Assembly (NCBI GenBank): GCA_026391315.1
Contig: JAPLDT010000007.1
Location: 1 to 64,000 of the forward strand
Source of the DNA: Bacteroidia bacterium
GTDB taxonomy: Bacteria > Bacteroidota > Bacteroidia > Bacteroidales > Prolixibacteraceae
Length of the DNA: 64,000 nt
Direction of reading: 5' to 3'
How positions within the stretch are numbered: position 1 is the first letter of the stretch; each line of letters starts with the position of its first letter. A program made the position numbers and the translations under genes. Positions 18,728 through 27,884 of this stretch are shown piece by piece. The notes under the pieces were generated by a model. That model was not told the DNA's origin, did no database searches, and worked only from the letters and a program-made list of their open reading frames with translations.

Positions 18728-19245
18728 TGAACTGTTTTCAGATATTCCTGGATCAACTTCATAACTTCCTCGGGTTGTATATCATTTATTCCCCTGATTA
18801 CAATTTTGGATTGTTCGTAAAACGGAGCTCTTTTTGCCAAAGCCGTCTCTATAAACTGCATCAACTCCTCCTTGCTCTTCCCTGCAATCAGTGGACGTTC
18901 GGTCTTGGATTTGAGTAATCTGCACGCAAGGATTTCATTGTCGGGAGCAAGGTAAATGGTTATTCCAGCCTCATTCATCTGTTTCATGTTATCAAAAAAG
19001 CAGGGGGCTCCACCTCCGGTACCGATGATGATGTCTTCAAATTGAGCGACCTCGTGCAGGGCCTGACGCTCCTTTTCGCGAAAGGCAGCTTCACCTTCCT
19101 GGGCAAAAATGTCGGGAACTGATTTGAAATTTCGCTCTTCGATGTATTTATCAAGATCAATGAAATTCGTTCCCATGAGCACGGCAACTTTTCGTCCGAT
19201 GGTCGATTTACCACATCCCATGTAACCGGTCAGAAAAATTCTCAT
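18724..19245 (-). CDS. aroK: Shikimate kinase
   Basis: 173 residues. It phosphorylates shikimate at O3 in the chorismate pathway. Seen: Walker A GYMGCGKSTIG, the shikimate-binding D-x-D region FIDLDKYIEER, the FREKE motif, GTGGGAPCF, and the adenine-lid RPLI motif. Normal length. Its ATG overlaps the parC stop (TAATG), so it is probably translated from the same mRNA as parC. Confidence 0.95.
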   Translation of the reverse strand: MRIFLTGYMGCGKSTIGRKVAVLMGTNFIDLDKYIEERNFKSVPDIFAQEGEAAFREKERQALHEVAQFEDIIIGTGGGAPCFFDNMKQMNEAGITIYLAPDNEILACRLLKSKTERPLIAGKSKEELMQFIETALAKRAPFYEQSKIVIRGINDIQPEEVMKLIQEYLKTVH

Positions 19246-21938
19246 TACTCAAAGATTATGGTCATCTGATCCGGTTCACCATCCTTGCCGGGTCTGATAA
19301 TTTCAAATGGGACATCGTCGATCAATTCAATCTCTTCCTGATTTGCAGCGGGTTGCTCCTGGATATCGGTTCCTTCTTCCTCTTTTTCCTCACTCTCTTC
19401 CTCCTCTTCCCTGATGAGTGCTTCAACTTCAACAATATTTTTTATCTCAAAAGTCGAGATTCGTTTTCCTTTTGCCTTGTAGGATTTGACAGCGATAAAT
19501 TCTGAAACATCGATGATCTCTTTCTCCCGATCTTCGTGTGCACCGCCAAATTCCACTTCAAGCTGCGGATATTTCTCCCAGGTGATGCTGGTCAGTTTGT
19601 TGTCAGGGAACTCTCCGATAAACCTGCACTGTTTCCCGGCATTCGGTTCTATGTTGAATCTTTTCAGGTAATAGAAATTTTGTTCAGCATCATAATAGAT
19701 CACGGAGGCAATCTGATCCGGATCGAATTTGGAAATGGAAAGCATGTTCTTTTCGAAATGGTTCTCCAGATCATAGGTGAAAAGATGGAAAAATCCCTCC
19801 TTGTCGACCACGAGAATCTTGTCATCTCCAGTATATTCTCCAAGGTACAACCCACGTCCGTCGGCATTGAGCCTCAGCACATCCTCGTCGAACCAAATTT
19901 TTCGTCCGCCGAGGGTCGACATGCCCTTTTCCTTAAGGGTAATTTTGTGAATCTCGTTTTTGGAAACCAGGTTTCCCATGGATGCACGGCCTTTGATAGC
20001 CAGTTCAGCCATATTGACCTCATCGATCAGTTTCTTCAGTTTCGGTCGTGGTTTGAAGGTAATGCGCAATACTTCAGCTTCCCCGTTAGGGTTGGCGCTG
20101 AAATAGAGTATGCGGGACCCCTCTGTTCCAAGGGTCATGTTGTACTCCTTGTCGCGGGTCACTCCTGTCACCGCAAAACGTTTCATATAATTGTTTCCGC
20201 CTTTGCCATCCCTGTAAACCAGGTTGTAGATGGTACGGTCGTTGTTCTTCTCAAATACTGCCACATGCAGCACATTTTTTCCAATGAAAGCCTTGTCGGA
20301 AACCTTTGAAATAAAGTAGGTGCCATCCTTTCTGAAGACGATAATGTCATCTATATCAGAGCAATCGCAGATATATTCTGCTTTTTTAAGGGCAGTCCCG
20401 ACAAATCCTTCTTCCCTGTCGATGTACAATTTCTCGTTGGCAACCACTACTTTGGTGGCTTCGATATTCTCGAAATTCCTTATCTCGCTTTTCCGTTCGC
20501 GACCTTTGCCAAACTTTGTTTTTAGTTTTTCGTACCAGGCAATGGAGTAAGGGATGATGTTTTGGATGTGATGTTCTGTTTCGGCAATCTCATTTTCTAT
20601 AGCGAGAATTAGCTCATCTGCCTTGACCGTGTTGAATTTTAGAATCCGGCCCATTCTGATCTCCATCAATTTGAGGATATCCTCTTTGGTGATGACCCTT
20701 TTAAATATGGATTTCCAGGGATCCAGCCTTTTATCAATGTGCGCGACTGCTTCATCCATGTTACCGGAGTCTTCAAAAGCCTTATCCTTGTAAATTCGTT
20801 CCTCAATGAATATTTTCTCGAGAGAGGAGAAGTGCCATTGCTCTTCCAGCTCGCTTTTGTGAATCTCCAACTCCAGCTTCAACAAATCAACCGTGTTGCT
20901 GACCGACCTTTTGAGGATTTCGCTGATTGGCATGAAGTGAGGTTTGTCGTCCTCTATGATGCAGGAGTTTGGCGAGACGGATACCTCACAATCGGTGAAA
21001 GCATACAGCGCGTCGATGGTCTTGTCTGAACTCGTACCCGGAAGCAGGTGGACGAGAATTTCCACATTGGCAGCGGTGTTGTCGTCAATTTTCCGGATTT
21101 TAATTTTTCCCTTTTCGAAGGCCTTGATGATCGTTTCGATCACTGATGAGGTGGTCTTTCCAAATGGTATTTCTGTGATAACCAGTGTCTTGTTGTCGAG
21201 TTTTGCGATTTTCGCCCTGATCTTAATGGCTCCGCCACGCAATCCGTCGTTGTATTTTGATACATCGAGAAATCCCCCGGTAGGAAAGTCGGGGAACAGT
21301 TCAAACGGCTCATTCTTCAAGTGGGAAATAGAGGCATCGATCAGTTCCAGAAAATTGTGAGGCAGGATCTTGGAGGCAAGACCTACCGCGATTCCTTCTA
21401 CGCCCTGGGCCAGCAGCAGTGGGAATTTTGCGGGTAAAGTTACAGGTTCCCTGTTTCTTCCATCGTAGGATTGCTGCCACTTGGTGGTTTTTGGATTGAA
21501 AAGGACCTCAAGGGCAAACTTCGAGAGCCGGGCTTCGATGTACCGCGGAGCAGCCGCACCGTCGCCTGTATGGATGTTTCCCCAGTTTCCCTGGCAATCG
21601 ATAAGCAGATCTTTCTGACCCAGTTGTACCAGTGCATCGCCGATGGAGGCATCCCCGTGGGGATGGTACATCATGGTTTGTCCGATGATGTTGGCGACCT
21701 TGGTATAGCGGCCGTCATCCATCTGTCTCATGGCATGGAGAATCCTGCGCTGTACCGGCTTCAATCCATCATTGACGTAAGGAACGGCACGCTCGAGAAT
21801 GACATAGGAGGCATAATCGAGAAACCAGTTCTGGTACATCGACGAAAGGTAGATGATGTGGTGCAGCTCTTTCTTTTCCCCCTGCTCATTTAGCTCCGGC
21901 AGCAGGTCATCGGGTAAAAGGTCTCCTACGTTATCCAT
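19245..21938 (-). CDS. parC: DNA topoisomerase IV/gyrase subunit A-type protein
   Basis: 897 residues. N-terminal breakage-reunion domain with YASYVILERAVPYVNDGLKPVQRRIL, the QRR-adjacent helix, YHPHGDAS and the catalytic Tyr at about 133 in APRYIEARLS. Then a coiled-coil arm and a C-terminal beta-pinwheel region, ending in a Glu-rich tail (about 835-885). Bacteroidota annotate this pair as topoisomerase IV; the canonical gyrA-box was not found in the C-terminal domain, favouring ParC. Encoded downstream of parE with a 142-bp gap containing a long hairpin; followed by aroK. Confidence 0.88.
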   Translation of the reverse strand: MDNVGDLLPDDLLPELNEQGEKKELHHIIYLSSMYQNWFLDYASYVILERAVPYVNDGLKPVQRRILHAMRQMDDGRYTKVANIIGQTMMYHPHGDASIGDALVQLGQKDLLIDCQGNWGNIHTGDGAAAPRYIEARLSKFALEVLFNPKTTKWQQSYDGRNREPVTLPAKFPLLLAQGVEGIAVGLASKILPHNFLELIDASISHLKNEPFELFPDFPTGGFLDVSKYNDGLRGGAIKIRAKIAKLDNKTLVITEIPFGKTTSSVIETIIKAFEKGKIKIRKIDDNTAANVEILVHLLPGTSSDKTIDALYAFTDCEVSVSPNSCIIEDDKPHFMPISEILKRSVSNTVDLLKLELEIHKSELEEQWHFSSLEKIFIEERIYKDKAFEDSGNMDEAVAHIDKRLDPWKSIFKRVITKEDILKLMEIRMGRILKFNTVKADELILAIENEIAETEHHIQNIIPYSIAWYEKLKTKFGKGRERKSEIRNFENIEATKVVVANEKLYIDREEGFVGTALKKAEYICDCSDIDDIIVFRKDGTYFISKVSDKAFIGKNVLHVAVFEKNNDRTIYNLVYRDGKGGNNYMKRFAVTGVTRDKEYNMTLGTEGSRILYFSANPNGEAEVLRITFKPRPKLKKLIDEVNMAELAIKGRASMGNLVSKNEIHKITLKEKGMSTLGGRKIWFDEDVLRLNADGRGLYLGEYTGDDKILVVDKEGFFHLFTYDLENHFEKNMLSISKFDPDQIASVIYYDAEQNFYYLKRFNIEPNAGKQCRFIGEFPDNKLTSITWEKYPQLEVEFGGAHEDREKEIIDVSEFIAVKSYKAKGKRISTFEIKNIVEVEALIREEEEESEEKEEEGTDIQEQPAANQEEIELIDDVPFEIIRPGKDGEPDQMTIIFE

Positions 21939-21961
21939 TAATGTAATTTTCTTCGTTTAAA

Positions 21962-22068
21962 TTTTTACACAGAGTTTCACAGAGAAGTCACAGAGTTACA
22001 CAGAGGAAAAACTATTTTCCTCTGTGTAACTCTGTGTTGCCTCTTTCTTCCTCTGTGTAATATTTTTC
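21962..22068. repeat. Long inverted repeat of CACAGAG units between parE and parC
   Basis: Left arm ACACAGAG-TTTCACAGAG-AAGTCACAGAG-TTACACAGAGG pairs with the mirrored right arm CCTCTGTGTAACTCTGTG...CTCTGTGTAA over about 50 bp with a tiny loop at about 22012. Units recur every 9-11 bp. It belongs to a family seen at 26281, 34652, 36636 and 40570. It may terminate or process the parE transcript. Confidence 0.8.
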
Positions 22069-22080
22069 ATAACCACTAAT

Positions 22081-23913
22081 CTAGATCTCATCCTTCTCCA
22101 CATGCAAATTTTCAATGATAAAATCCTGTCTGTCAGGCGTATTCTTGCCCATGTAGAATTCCAGCATTTCGACGATCGATTCATTTTTGTTCAGGATGAC
22201 CGGATCGAGACGGATCTGATCTCCGATAAAATTCTTGAATTCATCGGGGGATATCTCTCCCAACCCTTTGAACCTGGTAATCTCCACGCCTGTTATGAGC
22301 ACCTTGACCGCCGCATCCCTTTCCTGTTCGGAATAACAGTATTCGGTTCTTTTCTTATTCCGTACCCGGAAGAGCGGAGTTTGCAGGATGTACAAATGGC
22401 CTCTGCGGATCAGTTCCGGGAAAAATTGCAGAAAGAAGGTAATCAATAACAACCGGATGTGCATTCCATCCACGTCGGCATCCGTCGCAATGATCACTTT
22501 GTTGTAACGAAGCTCATCGATACCCTCCTCAATGTTCAGGGCTGCCTGCAGGAGGTTAAACTCCTCATTCTCGTACACTATCTTCTTGGTAAGTCCGTAT
22601 GAATTCAGCGGCTTGCCACGCAGACTGAAAACAGCCTGGGTATTAACATCCCTTGATTTGGTGATGGAGCCGCTGGCCGAGTCGCCTTCGGTGATGAAGA
22701 TGGAGCTGTTGTCTTTGTTTTCGTGCGGTGTATTGTAATGCAACCTGCAGTCTCTCAGTTTTTTATTGTGAAGACTTACCTTCTTCGCACGTTGCTTGGC
22801 CAGTTTTTGTATGCCGGATATTGCTTTGCGTTCTCTTTCCGACTCCTGGATTCTCCGCAACAGCACATCGGCCGTCTGCGGGTTTTTGTGGAGGTAATTT
22901 CCAAGCTCTTTTTGGATGAAGTTCATCACAAAGTTACGTACCGACATGCCATCCGGCGAAATATCCCTCGATCCCAGTTTGGTTTTGGTCTGTGATTCAA
23001 ACACCGGTTCTTCCACTTTGATGCTGATGGCCGCCACGATGGAGGCCCTGATATCCGAAGCATCGAACTCTTTTTTGTAAAAATCACGAACGGTCTTGAT
23101 CAGCGCTTCCCTGAACGCGGCCAGGTGCGTACCTCCCTGAACGGTATGTTGACCGTTGACAAAGGAATAGTAATCTTCACCGTATTGGTTGCCGTGTGTA
23201 ATGGCACTTTCGATGTCCTCGCCCTTCAGGTGAATGATGGGGTAGAGCGGTTCCTGTCCGATATTTTCATTCAGCAGGTCGTAGAGTCCATTTTTAGAGA
23301 TGTATTTTTCTCCGTTGTAGTTGATAATCAACCCGGCGTTGAGGTAGGTGTAGTTTTTCAACATGGCTACCACATACTCATCGATGTAGTGGTAGGTTTT
23401 GAAAATATCCTCGTCGGGTGTGAATACGACTGTAGTGCCGTTTGGTTCATCGGTTGGAAGTTCATCATTTTCGACGACAACATCCCCTTTGGAGAAATCG
23501 ATCACCTTGATTTTCCCATCGCGAACAGATCTTATGGAGAAGGCGGTAGAGAGTGCATTAACCGCTTTGATACCGACACCATTGAGACCAACTGATTTTT
23601 TGAAGGCTTTGGAATCATATTTTGCACCGGTATTCATCCTGGCAGCCACATCCATCAGCTTGCCCAGAGGAATACCACGGCCAAAGTCACGGACCGAAAT
23701 CCTCTGATCTGAAACGTGAATATCGATCTTCTTACCATTGCCCATCATGAACTCATCGACCGAATTGTCTATCACCTCTTTGAGTAGGACATAGATACCA
23801 TCGTCGGCAGCTGAGCCGTCTCCGAGTTTGCCAATATACATCCCCGGACGTTTTCTGATGTGCTCTTTCCAGTCGAGCGTACGTATCGAATCTTCAGAAT
23901 AACCTTGAACCAT
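22081..23913 (-). CDS. parE: DNA topoisomerase IV/gyrase subunit B-type ATPase
   Basis: 610 residues from ATG 23913. GHKL ATPase domain with [18 protein letters not shown] (catalytic Asn/Glu region), GRGIPLGK and [14 protein letters not shown]; transducer domain; TOPRIM domain with TEGDSASGS and [11 protein letters not shown]. Works with ParC in chromosome decatenation. It is shorter than E. coli GyrB and lacks its insert, fitting ParE. A GTG six codons upstream (23931) also opens the frame, but a TATATTTG promoter box overlaps it, so the ATG is preferred. Confidence 0.9.
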   Translation of the reverse strand: MVQGYSEDSIRTLDWKEHIRKRPGMYIGKLGDGSAADDGIYVLLKEVIDNSVDEFMMGNGKKIDIHVSDQRISVRDFGRGIPLGKLMDVAARMNTGAKYDSKAFKKSVGLNGVGIKAVNALSTAFSIRSVRDGKIKVIDFSKGDVVVENDELPTDEPNGTTVVFTPDEDIFKTYHYIDEYVVAMLKNYTYLNAGLIINYNGEKYISKNGLYDLLNENIGQEPLYPIIHLKGEDIESAITHGNQYGEDYYSFVNGQHTVQGGTHLAAFREALIKTVRDFYKKEFDASDIRASIVAAISIKVEEPVFESQTKTKLGSRDISPDGMSVRNFVMNFIQKELGNYLHKNPQTADVLLRRIQESERERKAISGIQKLAKQRAKKVSLHNKKLRDCRLHYNTPHENKDNSSIFITEGDSASGSITKSRDVNTQAVFSLRGKPLNSYGLTKKIVYENEEFNLLQAALNIEEGIDELRYNKVIIATDADVDGMHIRLLLITFFLQFFPELIRRGHLYILQTPLFRVRNKKRTEYCYSEQERDAAVKVLITGVEITRFKGLGEISPDEFKNFIGDQIRLDPVILNKNESIVEMLEFYMGKNTPDRQDFIIENLHVEKDEI

Positions 23914-23930
23914 TCTTAATTGAGTTTGCA

Positions 23931-23938
23931 CAAATATA
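23931..23938 (-). promoter_or_regulatory. TAnnTTTG -7 box of parE
   Basis: The minus strand reads TATATTTG, an exact Bacteroidota -7 box, ending 17 bp before the parE ATG at 23913. Transcription would begin about 10-12 nt before the ATG, giving a very short leader. No convincing -33 box is seen. Confidence 0.5.
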
Positions 23939-24018
23939 AAGAAATAAGGGAGCGATTTCTTACGATCGCCCCCTCAGTAATGAACAACTAACGGTTGATA
24001 AATAATGCCAGGAATGGC

Positions 24019-24357
24019 TTATTTATTTTGAATCTTTACTCTGCCTAACTTATCAGGATCATCATTTTTCTGTATTGGAACGATCCTGAAGGCATATTCG
24101 TAATTTTTTGCCGGGATGGTATATTCGGGGTGAGTCCTGGCACCCCAGCTGTCATCTCCTCCAACTCCCATCATCAGATAGTCGATGTTAAAGGCTGTCA
24201 GATTGCGCTCTTTGACATCACAGGTGTGGCGATTCACCACCTCTTTGCCATCGTAAATATGGCCGATGGTGCGTACCGGTGACTCGAAATCCTCCATCAG
24301 GTTGTGGTGTGCCGTAATGTTGAGGAGTTGGTCTCCGATTACCAGGATTCCGGTCCC
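24019..24357 (-). pseudogene. C-terminal remnant of a GH2 beta-galactosidase
   Basis: 112 codons, in frame directly after the TGA of the amylase gene, encode the end of a LacZ-type beta-galactosidase small-chain domain: GDQLLNITAHHNLMEDFES, then NLTAFNIDYLMMGVGGDDSWGARTHPEY, matching the family's C-terminal N-x-DG/Y-x2-MG-x-GGDDSW pattern. The catalytic domains are absent and there is no proper start. Fragment length is about one tenth of a normal GH2 protein (around 1000 residues). This is best explained by a deletion that removed nearly all of lacZ and fused its tail to the amylase 3' end. Readthrough of one TGA would make a chimera, but that is speculation. Confidence 0.85.
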
Positions 24358-26241
24358 TCAGTCCTTCTTCCCCATCACCTCCAAAATCACTGATTCCAGC
24401 GGCTTCAGGTTTAGCTTAATATTGCCGGTCTGTTTCTCTACCAGAAGCAGATAGTTGTTGTTATTGTTCAGATGGTCAGTCAGTGTATAGGTTCCATCTT
24501 TCAGGTTCCACTGACGGATGAGGTCGATCGGCAAAAGAAGGTCAAATGTATTCGGGTGGTCTGCATCAAATCCAGCCACTATCACCAATTTTTGGTTTAG
24601 GCTCCAGCGGGCAAAGGAAAATATTTTGTCGGAATAACCAACAGATTTTTCCCTGTTGCAGGTTTGTAATTCCTGGTATTGCCCCATTAATGCAGGGGAA
24701 GTAATAGTGAAATTGAGCAACCGCTTGTAAAAGGCACGAAGAGATTTCTCCTCTTTCGAAAGTTTGCCTCCATCGAAGGCTCCACCGTTCATCCAGCGCT
24801 GGTGTGCAGGAACACCGATGTAATCGAAAATGGAGGTTCGGGATGGTTTTCCGAATCCGGCATTCTCTGCACCCTTCTCACCAACCTCCTGACCGAAATA
24901 AAGCAGGGTGGGAGAGGTGCTAATGGTGGCAGATACCACCATGGCCGGTTTTCCTTTGGCTGCGCTGCCCGCAAACTCGGGACTTGCAAGTCTTTGTTCG
25001 TCGTGGTTTTCCAGAAAATGCATCATGTGATGTTCGACATCGGCCAGGTTTGACTGGACTTTGACCAACCGGTCGGCAGGAGCTTTCCCCTGTATTATTT
25101 TTTTCAGCGTATCGTAAAAAGCGACCTTATCGTAGAGATAATCCATTTTCCCTACATGAATGAAAGATTGGACGAGTGATGGATTGTACACTTCTGCTAC
25201 CAGAATGGTTTTTGGATACTCCTTTTTGATGGCGCTGTTCAGGTAGCTCCAAAACTCAACAGGTACCATTTCGGCAATGTCGAACCTGAAACCATCTACC
25301 CCTTTTTTGAGCCAAAACAGGCAGATATCCCTGAATTTCAACCAACTATCCGGAACTGATTTACCTTGCCAAAAGGCGTAATGGGCAAGGGCGGGTTTAT
25401 CGTCATAGCCATGGGGCAGCGATTCGAAATCATTTGTCCCATCAGGCCTAACGCCATAATTTATTTTGACAGTTTCATACCAGTCATCTGCTTTGGGTTG
25501 TGCCATTCTTGATCCGTTTCCGGTCCATTTGGCAGGGTTTTCATCAAATCTTCCATCCACCATGGGATTTGGTGAACCACCAAGTGGCTTTTCTGTTAAA
25601 ACCGGCACTTTAAATGATTCTCCCGGTAGGTAGTAAAAGTTGTTGTCACGTGCATAGGTGACACTTTTGTCGTCGGTCTCACCAAAGTCTTTTACTCCGG
25701 CCATCTTCGTAACGGAGTGGTAATTGCGGGCTACATGGTTGGGAACAATATCTATAATGACCTTTAATCCTTGATCATGGGTACGCTGAAGAAGGGTCCG
25801 AAACTCCTCCATTCTTTTGGCAGGGTCAACGGCAAGATCAGGATCTACGCTGTAATAATCCTTAACGGCATAGGGTGAACCCGCACGACCTTTGACCACC
25901 TCGGGGTCATCGTTGGAAATGCCGTAAGCGGTATAATCCCTGATTACATCGTGATGCAGGATCCCAGTGTACCAAATGTGCGTAACTCCCAGTTCTTTAA
26001 TCTCTTTTAGGGCTTTTGAAGTAAAATCCTTAAACTTGCCGACTCCATTCTCTTCGATGGTGCCCCATGGTTTGTTGGTGGTATTGGTATTTCCGAAAAG
26101 TCTGGTAAATACCTGATATATTACTATTTTGTGGTTAGAGCTATCGTTTGGGGCTAAGCTCTTTTGGTCGGTAGGATCGGTTTTGAAACCAAAACAGAAG
26201 AGCGCAAGCAGGATAGGTAGAAGCTTGAAGGAAGATTTCAT
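24358..26241 (-). CDS. Secreted GH13 alpha-amylase family glycosidase
   Basis: 627 residues with an N-terminal signal sequence (hydrophobic ILLALFCFGF). Catalytic (beta/alpha)8 motifs are in order: region I DIVPNHV, region II GFRFDIAEM (nucleophile Asp), region III LVAEVYN (acid Glu), region IV FLENHDEQR (Asp). It hydrolyses alpha-1,4 glucans in the periplasm or outside. A C-terminal beta domain follows and the protein appears complete. No SusC/D pair is near. A hairpin repeat occupies the upstream region. The gene end is joined to a beta-galactosidase fragment. Confidence 0.92.
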   Translation of the reverse strand: MKSSFKLLPILLALFCFGFKTDPTDQKSLAPNDSSNHKIVIYQVFTRLFGNTNTTNKPWGTIEENGVGKFKDFTSKALKEIKELGVTHIWYTGILHHDVIRDYTAYGISNDDPEVVKGRAGSPYAVKDYYSVDPDLAVDPAKRMEEFRTLLQRTHDQGLKVIIDIVPNHVARNYHSVTKMAGVKDFGETDDKSVTYARDNNFYYLPGESFKVPVLTEKPLGGSPNPMVDGRFDENPAKWTGNGSRMAQPKADDWYETVKINYGVRPDGTNDFESLPHGYDDKPALAHYAFWQGKSVPDSWLKFRDICLFWLKKGVDGFRFDIAEMVPVEFWSYLNSAIKKEYPKTILVAEVYNPSLVQSFIHVGKMDYLYDKVAFYDTLKKIIQGKAPADRLVKVQSNLADVEHHMMHFLENHDEQRLASPEFAGSAAKGKPAMVVSATISTSPTLLYFGQEVGEKGAENAGFGKPSRTSIFDYIGVPAHQRWMNGGAFDGGKLSKEEKSLRAFYKRLLNFTITSPALMGQYQELQTCNREKSVGYSDKIFSFARWSLNQKLVIVAGFDADHPNTFDLLLPIDLIRQWNLKDGTYTLTDHLNNNNNYLLLVEKQTGNIKLNLKPLESVILEVMGKKD

Positions 26242-26280
26242 TTTTCAGGTACTTAAATGTAAGGTGAAACTAAGCAACTT

Positions 26281-26368
26281 CTTTGCGTGATTCTTTGCGA
26301 TTTTACTCTGTGCACTTTGCATGAACATTTTTTCTTCACGCAAAACACGCAAAGAGAAAACGCAAAGA
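26281..26368. repeat. CTTTGCG-type hairpin repeat
   Basis: Left arm CTTTGCGTGATTCTTTGCG pairs with the right arm CACGCAAAACACGCAAAG...CGCAAAG. Same architecture as the CACAGAG hairpin at 21962, but with a different heptamer. Lies between the divergent amylase and mntH genes, so it is not a 3'-end terminator here. Confidence 0.65.
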
Positions 26369-26409
26369 TAGCAGAGGTGAAAGGCTTACAAATGTAAATA
26401 TTAACTTAT

Positions 26410-26417
26410 TATCTTTG
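26410..26417 (+). promoter_or_regulatory. TAnnTTTG -7 box adjoining the mntH start
   Basis: TATCTTTG, an exact Bacteroidota -7 box, ends 4 bp before the mntH ATG (26422). With initiation about 5-7 bp downstream the mRNA would start at or next to the ATG, that is leaderless. No clear -33 box. Confidence 0.4.
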
Positions 26418-26421
26418 CTTG

Positions 26422-27693
26422 ATGAGCAAGAAAACTACTGGCTTTTTAGACAACATCGACCGGAAAGACTACCGGCCAAAGTTTGGCGGGTTGGAGATCC
26501 TTAAATATCTTGGTCCCGGGCTTTTGGTGACAGTTGGTTTTATCGATCCGGGAAACTGGGCCTCCAATCTTGCTGCCGGAGCCAATTTTGGGTATTTGTT
26601 GCTCTGGATGGTGACTTTTTCGACCATCATGCTCATCATGCTTCAGCACAATGTAGCGCATCTTGGGATAGCTACCGGACTTTGTCTTTCTGAAGCAACA
26701 ACTAAATTCATCAAGCCGGCTTTTTCAAAACCCATTCTGACTTCAGCGGTGCTGGCTTCCATCTCAACCTCCCTGGCAGAGATTCTGGGCGGAGCCATTG
26801 CTTTGAATATGCTTTTCGACATACCAATCCGGGCAGGATCGGTGCTGGTGGTAATTTTCGTGATGATCATGCTCTTAACCAATGGCTACCGGATGATTGA
26901 GAAGTGGATCATCGCCTTTGTTTCTGTGATCGGACTATCCTTTATTTATGAACTCTCTTTGGTGCAAATCGACTGGAACAGCGCGATGCATTCCTGGGTA
27001 ACACCTCATTTTCCCAAAGGATCGATGGTCATTATCATGAGTGTGCTGGGAGCAGTAGTAATGCCGCACAACCTTTTCCTGCACAGTGAGATCATCCAGA
27101 GCCGGCAGTGGAACCTGCAAGATGAGAAAACCATCAAAAAGCAGCTCAATTATGAATTTCTCGATACGCTTATCTCCATGCTGGTAGGCTGGGCCATCAA
27201 CAGTGCAATGATATTGCTGGCGGCTGCTACATTCTTCAAGGTTGGCACAGAGGTGACCGAATTGCAGCAGGCCCAGGGATTGCTTGCGCCACTTTTAGGC
27301 ACACATGCGGGGATTGTCTTTGCAGTAGCACTGCTTTTTGCCGGAATTGCTTCCACTATTACCTCCGGAATGGCGGCTGGGTCAATTTTTTCAGGCATAT
27401 TTCAGGAGCCTTATGATATCAAGGACAACCACTCCCGACTGGGTGTTGCCATCTCCTTTGTGGTAGCGCTGCTCATTATTTTCCTGATTTCAAATCCCTT
27501 CAAAGGGTTGATCTATTCTCAGATGTTGCTAAGCATCCAGTTGCCAATCACGATTTTTGTGCAGGTCTACCTCACCTCCTCCAAAAAGGTGATGGGGAAA
27601 TATAAAAATAGCAGATTCAATGCAGCAGTGCTCTACCTGATCGGCGCTATTGTGACGATGTTGAATATAGCGCTGCTTGCAAGCTTCATTTGA
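26422..27693 (+). CDS. mntH: Nramp family divalent metal (Mn/Fe) transporter
   Basis: 423 residues, about 11 TM helices. Proton-coupled uptake of Mn2+ or Fe2+. The two metal-site motifs are present: D-P-G-N in TM1 (GFIDPGNWAS) and M-P-H-N in TM6 (VVMPHNLFLHS). The Nramp consensus GQSSTITG-like loop is altered to ASTITSGMAAG. The frame can begin one codon earlier at TTG 26419, but ATG 26422 is the clear start. No MntR/Fur box was recognised upstream. A small membrane protein gene follows by 16 bp. Confidence 0.9.
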   Translation: MSKKTTGFLDNIDRKDYRPKFGGLEILKYLGPGLLVTVGFIDPGNWASNLAAGANFGYLLLWMVTFSTIMLIMLQHNVAHLGIATGLCLSEATTKFIKPAFSKPILTSAVLASISTSLAEILGGAIALNMLFDIPIRAGSVLVVIFVMIMLLTNGYRMIEKWIIAFVSVIGLSFIYELSLVQIDWNSAMHSWVTPHFPKGSMVIIMSVLGAVVMPHNLFLHSEIIQSRQWNLQDEKTIKKQLNYEFLDTLISMLVGWAINSAMILLAAATFFKVGTEVTELQQAQGLLAPLLGTHAGIVFAVALLFAGIASTITSGMAAGSIFSGIFQEPYDIKDNHSRLGVAISFVVALLIIFLISNPFKGLIYSQMLLSIQLPITIFVQVYLTSSKKVMGKYKNSRFNAAVLYLIGAIVTMLNIALLASFI

Positions 27694-27709
27694 TTTTTTA
27701 CTCCTTTCA

Positions 27710-27874
27710 ATGGCTATGACGCATAGCGTGGGAGGGATTCAAATGGTTTTTTCACAAAAGCAACCTCCCGGGGAACATGTGAATCATGTAACCTATTTAC
27801 TTTTTTATGTAACTCTGACCCTATTGGCGGCCTCTACCTTTGTCGGGTTGTGGAAATTCATTCACAATGAATAA
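27710..27874 (+). CDS. Small single-TM membrane protein, unknown
   Basis: 54 residues: a polar N-terminal part (THSVGGIQMVFSQKQPPGEHVNH) followed by one TM helix (YLLFYVTLTLLAASTFVGLW) and a short charged tail. Not recognised. Real-gene signs: start 16 bp after mntH, a clean soluble-then-TM layout, and a stop that overlaps a possible ATG of the next gene (ATGAATAA at 27867). It may be an accessory of the transporter. The frame is open further up into mntH, but this ATG is the first outside it; ATG 27716 is an alternative. Confidence 0.5.
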   Translation: MAMTHSVGGIQMVFSQKQPPGEHVNHVTYLLFYVTLTLLAASTFVGLWKFIHNE

Positions 27875-27884
27875 ATATAATGTG

